A stretch of DNA of 50,680 nucleotides, from contig CAZILH010000004.1 of NCBI GenBank assembly GCA_964540095.1, forward strand, positions 1-50,680, in the 5' to 3' direction. The position numbers were made by a program, and so were the translations under genes. The notes below the pieces were generated by a model that had not been told where the DNA came from, made no database searches, and was given only the letters and a program-made list of their open reading frames with translations. Source of the DNA: CALMZN01 sp964540095. Its GTDB lineage: Bacteria > Patescibacteriota > Patescibacteriia > UBA1558 > GWA2-36-10. Shown one piece after another: positions 39,224-48,441 of the stretch; position 1 is the first letter of the stretch; every line of letters starts with the position of its first letter.

Positions 39224-40982
39224 AAATTTTTGTATTATTGCTCATATTGATCACGGTAAGTCAACGCTGGCTGACCGCATGTTGGAAGTGACCAACACTA
39301 TTGATGAGCGCAAGATGAAAAATCAGATATTGGATCAGATGGACTTGGAGCGTGAAAGGGGCATTACTATCAAGCTCCAGCCAGCGCGTATGAGTTGGAA
39401 GGGCTATGAATTGAACTTGATTGACACTCCTGGTCATGTTGATTTTACCTATGAAGTGTCTAGGTCATTGGCAGCTGTGGAGGGTGCTATTTTATTGGTG
39501 GATGCTAGCCAGGGAGTTGAGGCCCAAACACTGGCCAATTTGTATTTGGCCATGGAGCAGAATCTGGTGATTATACCAGTTATAAATAAAATAGATCTGC
39601 CAGCGGCTGATGTGCCAGCTGTAAAAAAAGAATTGATAAATTTGCTGGGTTGCAAAGAGGAAGATATTTTTTTGACCTCAGCCAAGACCGGACAAAATGT
39701 TGGGCAATTGTTAGACGCGGTGATTCAAAAAGTTCCAGTGCCATCCAACACTGATGCCGATTCTCTGCAAGCTCTTATTTTTGATTCTATCTATGATGAA
39801 TTTCGCGGAGTGGTGATTTTTGTCAGAGTGTTTGCTGGACAAGTAAAAAAAGGTGACAAAATAAAATTTGCCTTTAGCCAAGAAGAAAGTGAAGTTTTGG
39901 AAGTTGGTTTTTTCAAACCGCAGTGGACAAAAGCGGATTCTTTGAATAATGGGGAAATTGGCTATATTATTACTGGCGTAAAAAATCTTGATAAAGCCAA
40001 AGTCGGCGATACAATTATTTTAAAAAATAGTCAAACCAAAGCCCTGCCCGGCTACAAAACTATTAAACCCATGGTTTATGCTGGTATTTTTCCGCAAGAG
40101 GGCAGTGAGTATCAAAAATTGCGTGAGGCCATTATGAAGCTGAAGCTCAATGATGCTAGCTTGGTATTTGAGCCAGCTAGCTCGCAGGCCTTGGGTTTTG
40201 GGTTTCGTTGTGGTTTCTTGGGCCTGCTTCATTTAGAAATTTTTCAAGAAAGATTGAAGCGTGAATTCAATCTTAATCTGATAGTGACCACACCAACTGT
40301 TGCTTACAAAGTAAAATTGCATAACGGCGAACAATTTGTTTTGACTACTCCTTCGGAAATGCCAGATCCCTCAAGTATTGAATTCATTGAAGAGCCCTAC
40401 ATGAATATAGAAGTAGTGACACCAAAAGATTACATCGGTAATTTAATGTCCTATATTACCGAAGTAGGTGGCTTGCCCCAAAACAATGAGTATCTTGATG
40501 AACAGCGCTTGATTTTACGCTACCAAATTCCTTTGGGTAGTATCTTGGTTGATTTTTATGACAAAATTAAAAGTTTTTCTTCGGGCTATGCCTCGCTTAA
40601 TTATGATTTTGCTGATTATCGAAAATGTGAATTAGTGAAACTGGAGATTTTGGTGGCCGAGGAGCCAGTCGAGGCCTTGACCAGCTTGGTCTACAAAGAT
40701 CAAGCGCACCGCGCTGGTAAAAATATAGTAAGCAAGCTAAAAGACATAATTCCTCGTCAGCAGTTTGTTGTCAAAATCCAAGCCGCGGTGGGTGGTAAAA
40801 TAGTAGCCGGAGAAAAAATATCAGCTCTGCGCAAAGATGTGACGGCCAAGTTGTACGGCGGTGATGTCACTCGAAAAAGAAAGTTGTTAGAAAAGCAGAA
40901 AAAAGGTAAAAAAAGAATGGCCAAAGACGGCAAAGTAGAAATACCACAGGAGGCCTATTTAGCTGTTTTGAGGAGAGATTAG
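39210..40982 (+). CDS. lepA: Elongation factor 4 (LepA)
   Basis: 590 residues, a ribosome-associated GTPase. G1 AHIDHGKST (residues 11-19), switch region RERGITIK, G3 DTPGH, G4 NKID and the lepA-specific C-terminal domain (KKGKKRMAKDGKVEIPQEAYLAVL) are all present, so it is LepA and not EF-G or TypA. It overlaps murJ by 14 bases. Confidence 0.96.
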   Translation: MEKIRNFCIIAHIDHGKSTLADRMLEVTNTIDERKMKNQILDQMDLERERGITIKLQPARMSWKGYELNLIDTPGHVDFTYEVSRSLAAVEGAILLVDASQGVEAQTLANLYLAMEQNLVIIPVINKIDLPAADVPAVKKELINLLGCKEEDIFLTSAKTGQNVGQLLDAVIQKVPVPSNTDADSLQALIFDSIYDEFRGVVIFVRVFAGQVKKGDKIKFAFSQEESEVLEVGFFKPQWTKADSLNNGEIGYIITGVKNLDKAKVGDTIILKNSQTKALPGYKTIKPMVYAGIFPQEGSEYQKLREAIMKLKLNDASLVFEPASSQALGFGFRCGFLGLLHLEIFQERLKREFNLNLIVTTPTVAYKVKLHNGEQFVLTTPSEMPDPSSIEFIEEPYMNIEVVTPKDYIGNLMSYITEVGGLPQNNEYLDEQRLILRYQIPLGSILVDFYDKIKSFSSGYASLNYDFADYRKCELVKLEILVAEEPVEALTSLVYKDQAHRAGKNIVSKLKDIIPRQQFVVKIQAAVGGKIVAGEKISALRKDVTAKLYGGDVTRKRKLLEKQKKGKKRMAKDGKVEIPQEAYLAVLRRD

Positions 40983-41075
40983 CTCCAGGTCCAGGCAACC
41001 ATGGACAATATCATAAAAATAGATAATATTATCCAAATTAATTTTTGAGTTTTTCTTTTCATACTTTTGGTCAAT

Positions 41076-41537
41076 ATGAATAAGTTTAGCAAATTTTTTC
41101 CAAATGATGAAGTGCTGTTTGTAGCAGTCAGCCGAGAAAGTAAATATTTGTATGTTTGGTATTTGGCTTGGCTGGTGGCTATTTTTTTCTTTTTGTTTCC
41201 TTTGTGGCATTTGGGCCACTATGGTGTGCTTTTGTGGCTGACAATTTTGCTGATTTGTTTGATTTTTTTCGGTAATTATCTTTTACGGCGCAATACGCTG
41301 TATATTATTACCCACAACAAAATTTGGCACGTCTTTTATATCAATGATAACAATATCAAGCTGCGCGGAGCAATCAATAGAGATGATATTGAAAATACAC
41401 ATAAAGTAGGGGATGATTTGGTGATAAATACAAGCACGGCCGTTTATTATTTGAAAAATATCAAAAAAATAGAAGAAGTTTATAACTTATTAAACGAGTC
41501 GGACTTATCTAAAAATGAAAAATCTGGTATAATATAG
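41076..41537 (+). CDS. Membrane protein with PH-like domain
   Basis: 153 residues. A short cytosolic start with FFPNDEVLFVAVSRESKY, two close membrane helices (YLAWLVAIFFFLFPLW, VLLWLTILLICLIFFGNYLL) and a soluble part with RRNTLYIITHNKIWHVF and DDIENTHKVGDDLVINT that resembles bacterial PH (bPH2/YdbS) domains. ATG at 41076 preferred; a TTG nine bases upstream is possible. Function unknown. Confidence 0.65.
   Translation: MNKFSKFFPNDEVLFVAVSRESKYLYVWYLAWLVAIFFFLFPLWHLGHYGVLLWLTILLICLIFFGNYLLRRNTLYIITHNKIWHVFYINDNNIKLRGAINRDDIENTHKVGDDLVINTSTAVYYLKNIKKIEEVYNLLNESDLSKNEKSGII
41528..41533 (+). promoter_or_regulatory. Extended -10 promoter, predicted leaderless
   Basis: CTGGTATAAT, a TG-N extended -10 box, six bases before the ATG at 41540. 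No good -35 is visible 17 bases upstream. Confidence 0.55.
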
Positions 41538-41539
41538 CC

Positions 41540-42013
41540 ATGAATGGCGACCTAAAGCCAGAAATAAAAATACCACCAGTTGAAGGCGTAAGTAACGCTG
41601 ATTTTGTGGCAAGTAGAGAACAGGCCGTGGAAAGAGCAGCTGAGAACATCGTCAGAGTGCCAGATCCCGCACCTCTCAATGATCAGATACTTAGTGCTCA
41701 ACAAGCAGTCAGCGTGACACCAGTTGAAAATCAACAGATTGTTTTAGAAAAAGTTGAGAAAATTTTGGCCGAGGACATGGATAATATTTTTTTATCGCTA
41801 GATGTCAATCAGCAAGCTGAGTTCAAAAAACGCGGTGAAGAAGTTTCTCGCCAAATTACCAAAATCTTGAGTAAGGGTTCGGTTTCTTTCAAAAAAATTG
41901 TAAATTTGATTGTTTCCTGGTTGCGCATCATACCACATGTTAATAGGTTTTATTTGGAACAAGAAGCCAAAATAAAAACCGATAAAATTATGCGAATAAA
42001 TTCTAAAAAATAA
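41540..42013 (+). CDS. Unknown soluble protein next to VirD4-like ATPase
   Basis: 157 residues. Pro/Glu/Ala-rich start, a helical middle (QQIVLEKVEKILAEDMDNIFLSL in two parts, QQAEFKKRGEEVSRQITKIL), and a basic amphipathic end with a weakly hydrophobic stretch (FKKIVNLIVSWLRIIPHVNRF) that might touch the membrane. I recognise no family. Two bases before the VirD4-like gene, so likely functionally tied to it. Confidence 0.65.
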   Translation: MNGDLKPEIKIPPVEGVSNADFVASREQAVERAAENIVRVPDPAPLNDQILSAQQAVSVTPVENQQIVLEKVEKILAEDMDNIFLSLDVNQQAEFKKRGEEVSRQITKILSKGSVSFKKIVNLIVSWLRIIPHVNRFYLEQEAKIKTDKIMRINSKK

Positions 42014-42015
42014 AC

Positions 42016-44472
42016 ATGGAGTTTAACCAAGAAAGCTTAATTGCCTTAGGACTGTTGGTGTTATTTGTGTTTATTATTGCGAGTATTTTTATTAACAAAA
42101 ATAAAACAAAAACCAACAAGAGTTTGCGTTTGTCTGTTTTTTTGATAAAAGTTCCTAAATATACCAAAGAAGAAAAAGAGGAATTATCCAAGCAATACAT
42201 TGAACAGACCTTGGGTAAAATTGAGAACTTTTTTTCTGCTCTGGCTGGGTTAAAAGCGGAAAAGTTATTTTTTGGACAGCCAAAAGAAATTTTTTCACTG
42301 GATATTGTTTCTGAAAATGGTTTGATTAATTTTTACGCTACTGTACCGCAAAAATTTGCGGAATTTTTTATTGGTCAATTACAAGCCGTCTATCCCAAAA
42401 TTTACGCTGAAGAAGTGACTGATTATAATATTTTTCAAGCTAATTCGGTAATTATGGCTGGCTATTTGAAATTTACCAATGACTATACTTTACCCATAAA
42501 AACCTACCGTAGTTTTGAAAATGATCCACAAGAAGGAATTACCAACGCCCTGAGCAAGTTAGTGCCCGGTGAAGGAGCAGCTATTCAGTATGTTTTTCGC
42601 TCGGCGCCCAAAAAATGGCACAAAAGAGGACGTACCATAGCTCAAAAAATGCACAAGGGTTTTACTTATTCTCAAGCCATGAAAGAGACCGGTGGCACTG
42701 GTTTTGTGGCTGGCTTAGAAAAAACCTCTGGCTTTTTGGCTAGTTTTTTTAAGACAAGTAAAAAGCCCGAAGAAGTTGCCAAAGAAGTCGAGGATCACAA
42801 ACAGCCCTTATCAGCTATGGAGCAGGAGCGAGCCAAGGGCTTGGAGGAAAAAACTTCCAAAGCCGGTTTGGAGGTCAATATCAGGATGGTAGTGTCCAGC
42901 GCCAGTCATGAGCGCTCCAAAGCAATTTTAGCTGATATTTTGAATAGTTATAATCAGTACAATATTTATGAATTTGGTAATCGCTTTCAAGCCGTAGTGC
43001 CCAGGCATTCAGACAGGATTGCTGAGCATTTGATTTACCATCATTTTGCTCCAAATTACCGTCTGTTGTTAAACTCCGAAGAAATGGTCAGTGTCATTCA
43101 CTTGCCATTGCCGACTACCGAGACACCAAACATTGATTGGCTGGAAGCAGTCAAAGCCCCAGTGCCAGCCAATATGCCGACTGTTGGCATTATTTTAGGA
43201 AAAAATATTTATCGCGGCAAAGAAACACTGGTGCGCATCAAAGAAGCAGATCGTCGTCGCCATATGTACGAGATTGGTCAGACGGGCACTGGTAAGTCAG
43301 TACTTATGGAAAGCTTGATCAAACAAGACATTGAGGATGGTCATGGTTTGTGTGTCATCGATCCGCATGGTGAGCTAGCTGACAAGGCCTTGAGTCATGT
43401 GCCAAAATCACGAGCCGAGGATGTCATTTATTTTAATCCTTCAGATATTGAGCGGCCACTGGCTATGAATATGTTGGAGTATGATACTGAAGAACAAAAG
43501 GGCTTTGTGATTAATGAAATGATTGCTATTTTTGACAAGCTTTATGATTTGAAGGCCACTGGCGGACCGATGTTTGAGCAGTACATGCGCAATGCTATGC
43601 TTTTGATTATGGATGACAAAGATTCTGGTGCTACTTTGGTAGAAGTGCCTCGAGTGTTGTCAGACGAAACATATCGCAAGTTTAAATTATCAAAAGTAAA
43701 AAATAGATTAGTTAAAGATTTTTGGGAAAAGGAAGCGCAAAAAGCTGGCGGTGAAGCATCATTAGCCAACATGGTGCCTTATATCACTAGTAAGCTGACG
43801 CCATTTATTTCCAACGACACTATTAGACCAATTATTGCCCAGCAAAAAAGCGCCTTCAACTTTCGCGAGGCCATGGACAGTAAAAAAATTATTATTATTA
43901 ATTTATCCAAAGGTCGCATAGGGGAAATGAACAGCAATCTCTTGGGTATGATAGTAATTGGAAAACTATTGTTCGCCTCAATGAGTAGAGTAGACATTGA
44001 TGAAGAACAGCGCAGTGATTTTTATCTCTATATTGATGAGTTTCAGAATTTTATGACAGAGACCATTGGCATAATTTTATCCGAAGCCAGAAAGTACAAA
44101 TTGAACTTAATTTTGGCGCACCAATACATTGCGCAACTAGTAAAAAATAATGACACCAGAATCAAAGACGCTATTTTTGGCAATGTCGGCAGTATTATTT
44201 CCTATCGTATTGGAATAGAGGATGCCGAAATAATTGCCAAACAAATGGCTCCAGTAGTTTCGGCCTATGATTTAGTAAATATGCCTAAGTATACTTGTTA
44301 TGCCAAACTTTTGATTGACAATGCCAATCCGCCCGCTTTTAATTTTACGCCAATTATGCCAGAAAAAGGCAACTTGGAGCTGGCTGAGGCCATCAAGCAG
44401 TTATCAAGGTTGAAGTATGGTCGTGATCGAAAAATTGTGGATGACGAAGTAATGCAAAGAATTATTGTTTAG
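42016..44472 (+). CDS. VirD4/TraD-like ATPase
   Basis: 818 residues. One membrane helix at the N-terminus (LIALGLLVLFVFIIASIFI), about 390 residues without recognised motifs, then a P-loop ATPase: Walker A EIGQTGTGKSVLMESLI near residue 418, DPHGELADK, and Walker B FYLYIDEFQNF near 672, followed by the LILAHQYIAQL motif. It resembles type IV secretion coupling proteins and the TraG/TraD-type DNA pumps. No other secretion or conjugation gene is present in the window; lone copies of this type are common in Patescibacteria and may pump DNA or act on type IV pili-linked uptake. Confidence 0.85.
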   Translation: MEFNQESLIALGLLVLFVFIIASIFINKNKTKTNKSLRLSVFLIKVPKYTKEEKEELSKQYIEQTLGKIENFFSALAGLKAEKLFFGQPKEIFSLDIVSENGLINFYATVPQKFAEFFIGQLQAVYPKIYAEEVTDYNIFQANSVIMAGYLKFTNDYTLPIKTYRSFENDPQEGITNALSKLVPGEGAAIQYVFRSAPKKWHKRGRTIAQKMHKGFTYSQAMKETGGTGFVAGLEKTSGFLASFFKTSKKPEEVAKEVEDHKQPLSAMEQERAKGLEEKTSKAGLEVNIRMVVSSASHERSKAILADILNSYNQYNIYEFGNRFQAVVPRHSDRIAEHLIYHHFAPNYRLLLNSEEMVSVIHLPLPTTETPNIDWLEAVKAPVPANMPTVGIILGKNIYRGKETLVRIKEADRRRHMYEIGQTGTGKSVLMESLIKQDIEDGHGLCVIDPHGELADKALSHVPKSRAEDVIYFNPSDIERPLAMNMLEYDTEEQKGFVINEMIAIFDKLYDLKATGGPMFEQYMRNAMLLIMDDKDSGATLVEVPRVLSDETYRKFKLSKVKNRLVKDFWEKEAQKAGGEASLANMVPYITSKLTPFISNDTIRPIIAQQKSAFNFREAMDSKKIIIINLSKGRIGEMNSNLLGMIVIGKLLFASMSRVDIDEEQRSDFYLYIDEFQNFMTETIGIILSEARKYKLNLILAHQYIAQLVKNNDTRIKDAIFGNVGSIISYRIGIEDAEIIAKQMAPVVSAYDLVNMPKYTCYAKLLIDNANPPAFNFTPIMPEKGNLELAEAIKQLSRLKYGRDRKIVDDEVMQRIIV

Positions 44473-44543
44473 TTGTTATTTTTTTGGCTAAAATTAGCCA
44501 AAATATTTGGTATTTTGGTAAATATTTAGAAAAAATAAAATTA

Positions 44544-44572
44544 TTGCCAAATAAATTTTTTTATGGTAATTT
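44544..44572 (+). promoter_or_regulatory. Promoter of the 44614-dnaX unit
   Basis: TTGCCA (44544-44549), 17-base spacer ending in TGG (extended -10), TAATTT (44567-44572). It would give a leader of about 35 bases. Confidence 0.55.
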
Positions 44573-44613
44573 TATAGACGAAACAGAGATTTTTTCGGTA
44601 AACAAAAATAAAA

Positions 44614-45192
44614 ATGTCCCAATCAAAAAAAATTAAAGAATTAGAATCCTTAATATATTCATTGGAGCTGGAATTGAAAAAAACCAAGCTGATTATGGGC
44701 GAATTGACTGGCTCCAATGGCAAACAGGCGGTTGATTATAGCTTGAAAGCAGCTGGTGTTGGCAAAGAGGATGAAAATGAAGCTGGCGTAGTGGTGGAAG
44801 GCATTTTCAATGGACAGATCATGATCGGTCCTGATGGCAAGCAATATTCTGTGCCAGCCAATTATGCTTCCAAGTCCAAGTTGGTTGAGGGTGATATATT
44901 GAAGCTTACCATTGACCGCTCAGGCGCTTTTGTCTACAAGCAAATTTCACCAGTAGAGCGCAGTCGTTTGGTGGGACGCTTGGTCAAGGACAAAAATTTG
45001 GGAGAATTTGTGGTCTTGGCTGGGGACAAAATTTATCGAGTTTTGATGGCTAGCGTCACCTACTTCAAAGGCGAAGAAGGCGATGAAATAGTTATTTTGG
45101 TGCCCAAGGATCATGACAGCACTTGGTCAGCCGTGGAAAATGTCATAAAAAATAAAAAAAATAAATTCGACGATATTGAAATAGATTTTTAG
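44614..45192 (+). CDS. Unknown protein preceding dnaX
   Basis: 192 residues. The first 30 residues form a coiled coil (IKELESLIYSLELELKKTKL). Then come two beta-rich parts: VVEGIFNGQIMIGPDGKQYSVP...LVEGDILKLTIDRSGAFVYK and GEFVVLAGDKIYRVL...GDEIVILVPKD, which look like tandem small barrels. I know no family name. Six bases before dnaX; position suggests a role near DNA replication or transcription, but that is inference. Confidence 0.7.
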   Translation: MSQSKKIKELESLIYSLELELKKTKLIMGELTGSNGKQAVDYSLKAAGVGKEDENEAGVVVEGIFNGQIMIGPDGKQYSVPANYASKSKLVEGDILKLTIDRSGAFVYKQISPVERSRLVGRLVKDKNLGEFVVLAGDKIYRVLMASVTYFKGEEGDEIVILVPKDHDSTWSAVENVIKNKKNKFDDIEIDF

Positions 45193-45198
45193 GCCTTT

Positions 45199-46701
45199 AT
45201 GAATTCGGAAGTAATTTACAGAAAATATCGGCCAAAAACATTTAAGGAAGTTGTTGGCCAGAGGCCTATAAAAGTGACTCTCGAAAACGAGATAATCTCT
45301 GGTCAAATAGCGCACGCTTATTTGTTTGTTGGGCCAAGAGGCACGGGCAAAACCACTATTGCTAGGTTGTTGGCCCGTTCTTTGAATTGCTTAAACAGAA
45401 AAGAAGCCAGCGCTGAGCCCTGCAATGAGTGTAATGCCTGTCGGCAGATAAATAATAATCAATCAATGGATGTGCTGGAGATTGATGCCGCTTCACACAC
45501 TGGGGTTGATAATGTCCGCGATAATATTATCAACAGCGCTCAAGTGCCACCTTTTAGCAAAACTGGCTACAAAATATTTATCATCGATGAGGTGCACATG
45601 CTTTCCAAGTCGGCTTTCAATGCTTTGTTGAAGACCTTGGAAGAACCGCCAACTAGAATAGTTTTTGTTTTAGCTACCACTGAAGTGCACAAAGTGCCAC
45701 AAACTATAATTTCTCGCTGTCAAAGATTTGATTTCAAAAAATTGACTCAAAGTGAAATCTTAAGTCGCTTGTCAGAAATAGTAGAGTGGGAAAAAACAAT
45801 AGTGCCTGATCATATTTTGACAGAAATTGCCAGACGAGCGGACGGTGGCATGAGAGATGCTGAGTCGCTCTTGGGCCAGATAATGTCACTAGGTCAAGGA
45901 AAGATAAGTGATGAGCTGGCCTCTCTAGTATTGCCACGCAGTAATTGGAAAGAAATCAATGAATTGATTGAAGCCCTGAAAGTCCAAAATTTAGCCGCCG
46001 CCTTAAATCAAATAAATAAATTAGTGAACGAAGGTGTTGATTTGAAAATTTTTATTGCTGACCTACTGGAATATTTGCGACAAATAATGCTTTATAATAT
46101 CGTGGGTAGTAGCTGGCCGATAGATGCCTCAGATGAAATAAAAGAAGCGTTAATAAATCAGGCGCGAGATTTTTCAGTGCCGGATTTGTCCAGGTTAATA
46201 AATATTATTCTGAGCAAGATCACCATAAAAGATACTTTGGTGGAACAACTGCCTTTGGAATTGGCTTGCGTAGAATATTTATTAAAAAAATCACCAGAAA
46301 TGGCCAGTGGTCAAAATATTTCCGAACCAGAATCAAAAAAGTCAGCGACTGTTACCCTAAATGTTGGCGCTTCAACTCATTATCAAGTTTGGCAACAAGT
46401 CATTGAAGAAACTAGAAAAATAAACAAATCATTGGCGGTTTTGTTGCAAAATAGCCATCCTTTGACACTGGATGAAAAACAGATTTTGGTTGGCTTGCAG
46501 TACAATTTTCATTTGGAGCAACTCAATAAGTCGTCTGTCAAAAATACAATAAGCGATATAGTTTTTAAGCTTACTAGCAATAAATTGTTGTTGGATTTTA
46601 TTATTGACGATGATTTTGTGCAAAACCATCAAGTGTACAAAGGAAAAAATGAAAAAGAAGTTGAAGATATTATTGATGCTTTTGGTGGGGAGTTGATTTG
46701 A
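45199..46701 (+). CDS. dnaX: DNA polymerase III gamma/tau subunit
   Basis: 500 residues. Clamp-loader AAA+ motor: P-loop FVGPRGTGKTT (43-53), zinc site Cys64, 75, 78, 81 (CNECNACR), Walker B FIIDEVHMLS near 131, SRC motif ISRCQRFDFKK. The domain III collar follows and a C-terminal part to residue 500 is long enough for part of tau. Works with the holB product at 13424. Six bases after the 44614 gene. Confidence 0.95.
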   Translation: MNSEVIYRKYRPKTFKEVVGQRPIKVTLENEIISGQIAHAYLFVGPRGTGKTTIARLLARSLNCLNRKEASAEPCNECNACRQINNNQSMDVLEIDAASHTGVDNVRDNIINSAQVPPFSKTGYKIFIIDEVHMLSKSAFNALLKTLEEPPTRIVFVLATTEVHKVPQTIISRCQRFDFKKLTQSEILSRLSEIVEWEKTIVPDHILTEIARRADGGMRDAESLLGQIMSLGQGKISDELASLVLPRSNWKEINELIEALKVQNLAAALNQINKLVNEGVDLKIFIADLLEYLRQIMLYNIVGSSWPIDASDEIKEALINQARDFSVPDLSRLINIILSKITIKDTLVEQLPLELACVEYLLKKSPEMASGQNISEPESKKSATVTLNVGASTHYQVWQQVIEETRKINKSLAVLLQNSHPLTLDEKQILVGLQYNFHLEQLNKSSVKNTISDIVFKLTSNKLLLDFIIDDDFVQNHQVYKGKNEKEVEDIIDAFGGELI

Positions 46702-46752
46702 TTGACTAAGCAACAAAATTATTATATTATTTTTTAGTTATTTATAACCATT

Positions 46753-46880
46753 CGGGGATCGTCCCTCGGCCGTAGCCCGTTGGGCTACGCCCTACGGGCG
46801 AGGCTAAAGGTAGGGCGCCAGGTTCCCCCGGCCCGCCTTGACTTGCGTCCAGCGAGGCAGGCCCGCATCGCGAGTCAACG
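46753..46880 (+). pseudogene. tRNA-Gln remnant broken by two GC-rich palindromic inserts
   Basis: CGGGGATCGTC, then CTAAAGGTAGGGCGCCAGGTTC (46804-46825) in parts, closely match the 5' half of the tRNA-Gln at 46909 (CCGGATCGTC, TAAAGGTAGGACGCCAGGTTC). Between the two matching blocks sits a hairpin-forming insert of 40 bases (46764-46803; CCTCG...CGAGG ends). A second GC-rich insert interrupts the anticodon loop (about 46826-46867), followed by a T-arm-like CGCGAGTC. It cannot form a functional tRNA. Confidence 0.65.
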
Positions 46881-46908
46881 TTGTTTTTTAAAAAATAGTT
46901 TTAGTTAT

Positions 46909-46982
46909 TGCCGGATCGTCTAAAGGTAGGACGCCAGGTTCTGGCCCTGGTAATTGGGGTTCGAGTCCCTATCCGGCAGCCA
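46909..46982 (+). tRNA. tRNA-Gln (anticodon CTG)
   Basis: 74 bases including an encoded 3' CCA. Acceptor stem TGCCGGA/TCCGGCA, 7 perfect pairs; discriminator G. Anticodon stem CCAGG/CCTGG closes loop TTCTGGC, so anticodon CTG, codon CAG. T-loop GTTCGAGTC is canonical, with stem TGGGG-type pairing. Confidence 0.9.
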
Positions 46983-47031
46983 AATTATGTGAAATAAATT
47001 TAAACTCTTTTTTGTTGACTAAATACATGAA

Positions 47032-47195
47032 AGGGACTCGAACGGGCAGAAGCGAGATATGAGCGTAGCGAATAAATCGAGCGTCGCTCAAAGCGAGCGA
47101 GCGCAGCTTTGAGCGCTGCCCAGGGCAAGGAGCGAACAACTCATTAAAATTAATGGGTGAGCGACGCGGAAGTCCCTACTCGACAGCCAAAATAA
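47032..47195. repeat. tRNA 3'-end fragments and palindromic repeat
   Basis: AGGGACTCGAAC (47032-47043) is the exact reverse complement of the T-arm of the tRNA-Gln (46959-46970). AGTCCCTACTCGACAGCCAAAA (two parts, from 47171) copies its 3' end and flank imperfectly. In between lies a GC-rich inverted repeat with CGCTCAAAG and CTTTGAGCG arms. The region is non-coding. Confidence 0.65.
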
Positions 47196-47218
47196 TTTTT
47201 TAATTTAATATAAGTACT

Positions 47219-47368
47219 ATGTCACCAGAGGAATTCAAAATTCTTAATGAAAAAGTAGTTGCAGGAAATGCTAGCCCCGAAGAGATTTTACTTTTTTTGA
47301 AGGAGCTAAATTCTACCGTGAGCAGTTTGCATAATGATCTGGCTTCATTAAAAAATTCTCAACAATAA
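47219..47368 (+). CDS. 49-residue helical protein
   Basis: Short ORF from ATG at 47219 to TAA at 47366-47368: starts MSPEEFKILNEKVVAGNASP and continues EEILLFLKELNSTVSSLHND. It is helical with a central leucine-rich segment. A TAATAT box lies seven bases before the ATG, as for other predicted leaderless genes. Only four bases separate it from the next gene, with which it is probably co-transcribed. No family recognised. Confidence 0.6.
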   Translation: MSPEEFKILNEKVVAGNASPEEILLFLKELNSTVSSLHNDLASLKNSQQ

Positions 47369-47372
47369 AGCC

Positions 47373-48044
47373 ATGAATTTTGAAGAAATAAAACCATTAG
47401 ATACCATTAGACCAATCGAACCAAGCGAAAAAATTGAAGATACGGTTGAGGGGCAAATTGAAGAGGAATTGGTGGCGCTAAGGAAAAATATGGAGGGTCT
47501 ACAAAACGACGCTGAAGAACTACAGCACCAAGAAATTGAGGGCAAAATAGATGATAAGAAAAAAAGAAGGATTTCTTCCAACACTAAAAATTTGATTTTT
47601 ACAGTCAGCACGCTACTGGCTGTTCCAGTGATATCAAACCTAGTAGGCACAGAAAAAACTCGTGAAATTAATCAAGCTATCAGTGATTTTGTTAATCAGC
47701 CCGAGAATATTTTGAAAACATTAGCTGTCTTGACTGTTATAATGGGGCCAATTATATATAAGGATATTATCAAAGTTAATCTAGATGGCAAAAAAGCAAC
47801 TAAAGAACTGGGTTTAGCTGTGGAAATGGCTGAAAAAAGTGACTGGGATCAATTAGGTGTATCTTTGGATTCATTGGCAAAAAGAATGGCAAAATTTTCG
47901 TATTATGGTTTTCCCATGGATCCAGATTATATAGCGGGTAGCTTAAAACAAATTGAAGCCATACTTAAACAAGCACCAGAAGACAAAAGGAGCGGTTTGT
48001 TGGCCGGATTAGAAAAAGTGAAAACCGCCATAATTAGTAATTAA
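47373..48044 (+). CDS. Helical membrane protein, unknown
   Basis: 223 residues. N-terminal acidic coiled coil (EGQIEEELVALRKNMEGLQN), then LIFTVSTLLAVPVISNLVG and ILKTLAVLTVIMGPIIYKDII as two probable membrane helices, then a C-terminal helical domain with the motif LAVEMAEKSDWDQLGVSLDS. The same type of motif recurs in the 92-residue protein at 48442, so the two are probably related. Function unknown. Confidence 0.65.
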   Translation: MNFEEIKPLDTIRPIEPSEKIEDTVEGQIEEELVALRKNMEGLQNDAEELQHQEIEGKIDDKKKRRISSNTKNLIFTVSTLLAVPVISNLVGTEKTREINQAISDFVNQPENILKTLAVLTVIMGPIIYKDIIKVNLDGKKATKELGLAVEMAEKSDWDQLGVSLDSLAKRMAKFSYYGFPMDPDYIAGSLKQIEAILKQAPEDKRSGLLAGLEKVKTAIISN

Positions 48045-48063
48045 TTTATTAATTAATAATACT

Positions 48064-48414
48064 ATGACGGAAAAACCAGAAGCGCCAAAAACTCCTGAAC
48101 AAATTATAGAAGACAAAAAAACGGAATTAATCAAAGCGGCAGAAAACATGATGGGTTGGTCGGTGGCAAAAAGTTTAAAAGAAAGATTGCTACCACCAGC
48201 ATTAGACGGCCTGACTATTGAAGAGCTAGAATATTGCGAACAGCTTTTGCGTTTCATTGATCATAATTTTTATCTTAAAAGCAAGCTTGCTTCAGCGGCA
48301 AGAGATCTGCTCGATGAAGATGAAGCGGCGCTTAATAGCATGGGAGCAAAAATTGGTCCAGAACGTGTTCAAGCTATACGGCAAATATTCCTTGGTAAGA
48401 AAAAAGAGGATTAA
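48064..48414 (+). CDS. Small helical protein, unknown
   Basis: 116 residues, soluble and almost fully helical (PEQIIEDKKTELIKAAENMM, LDGLTIEELEYCEQLLRFID, LASAARDLLDEDEAALNSMG). No family recognised. Nineteen bases after the previous gene, 27 before the next; the three appear to form a unit following the tRNA. Confidence 0.65.
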   Translation: MTEKPEAPKTPEQIIEDKKTELIKAAENMMGWSVAKSLKERLLPPALDGLTIEELEYCEQLLRFIDHNFYLKSKLASAARDLLDEDEAALNSMGAKIGPERVQAIRQIFLGKKKED

Positions 48415-48441
48415 ATATAATAATTAATTAATAAAAAAATT

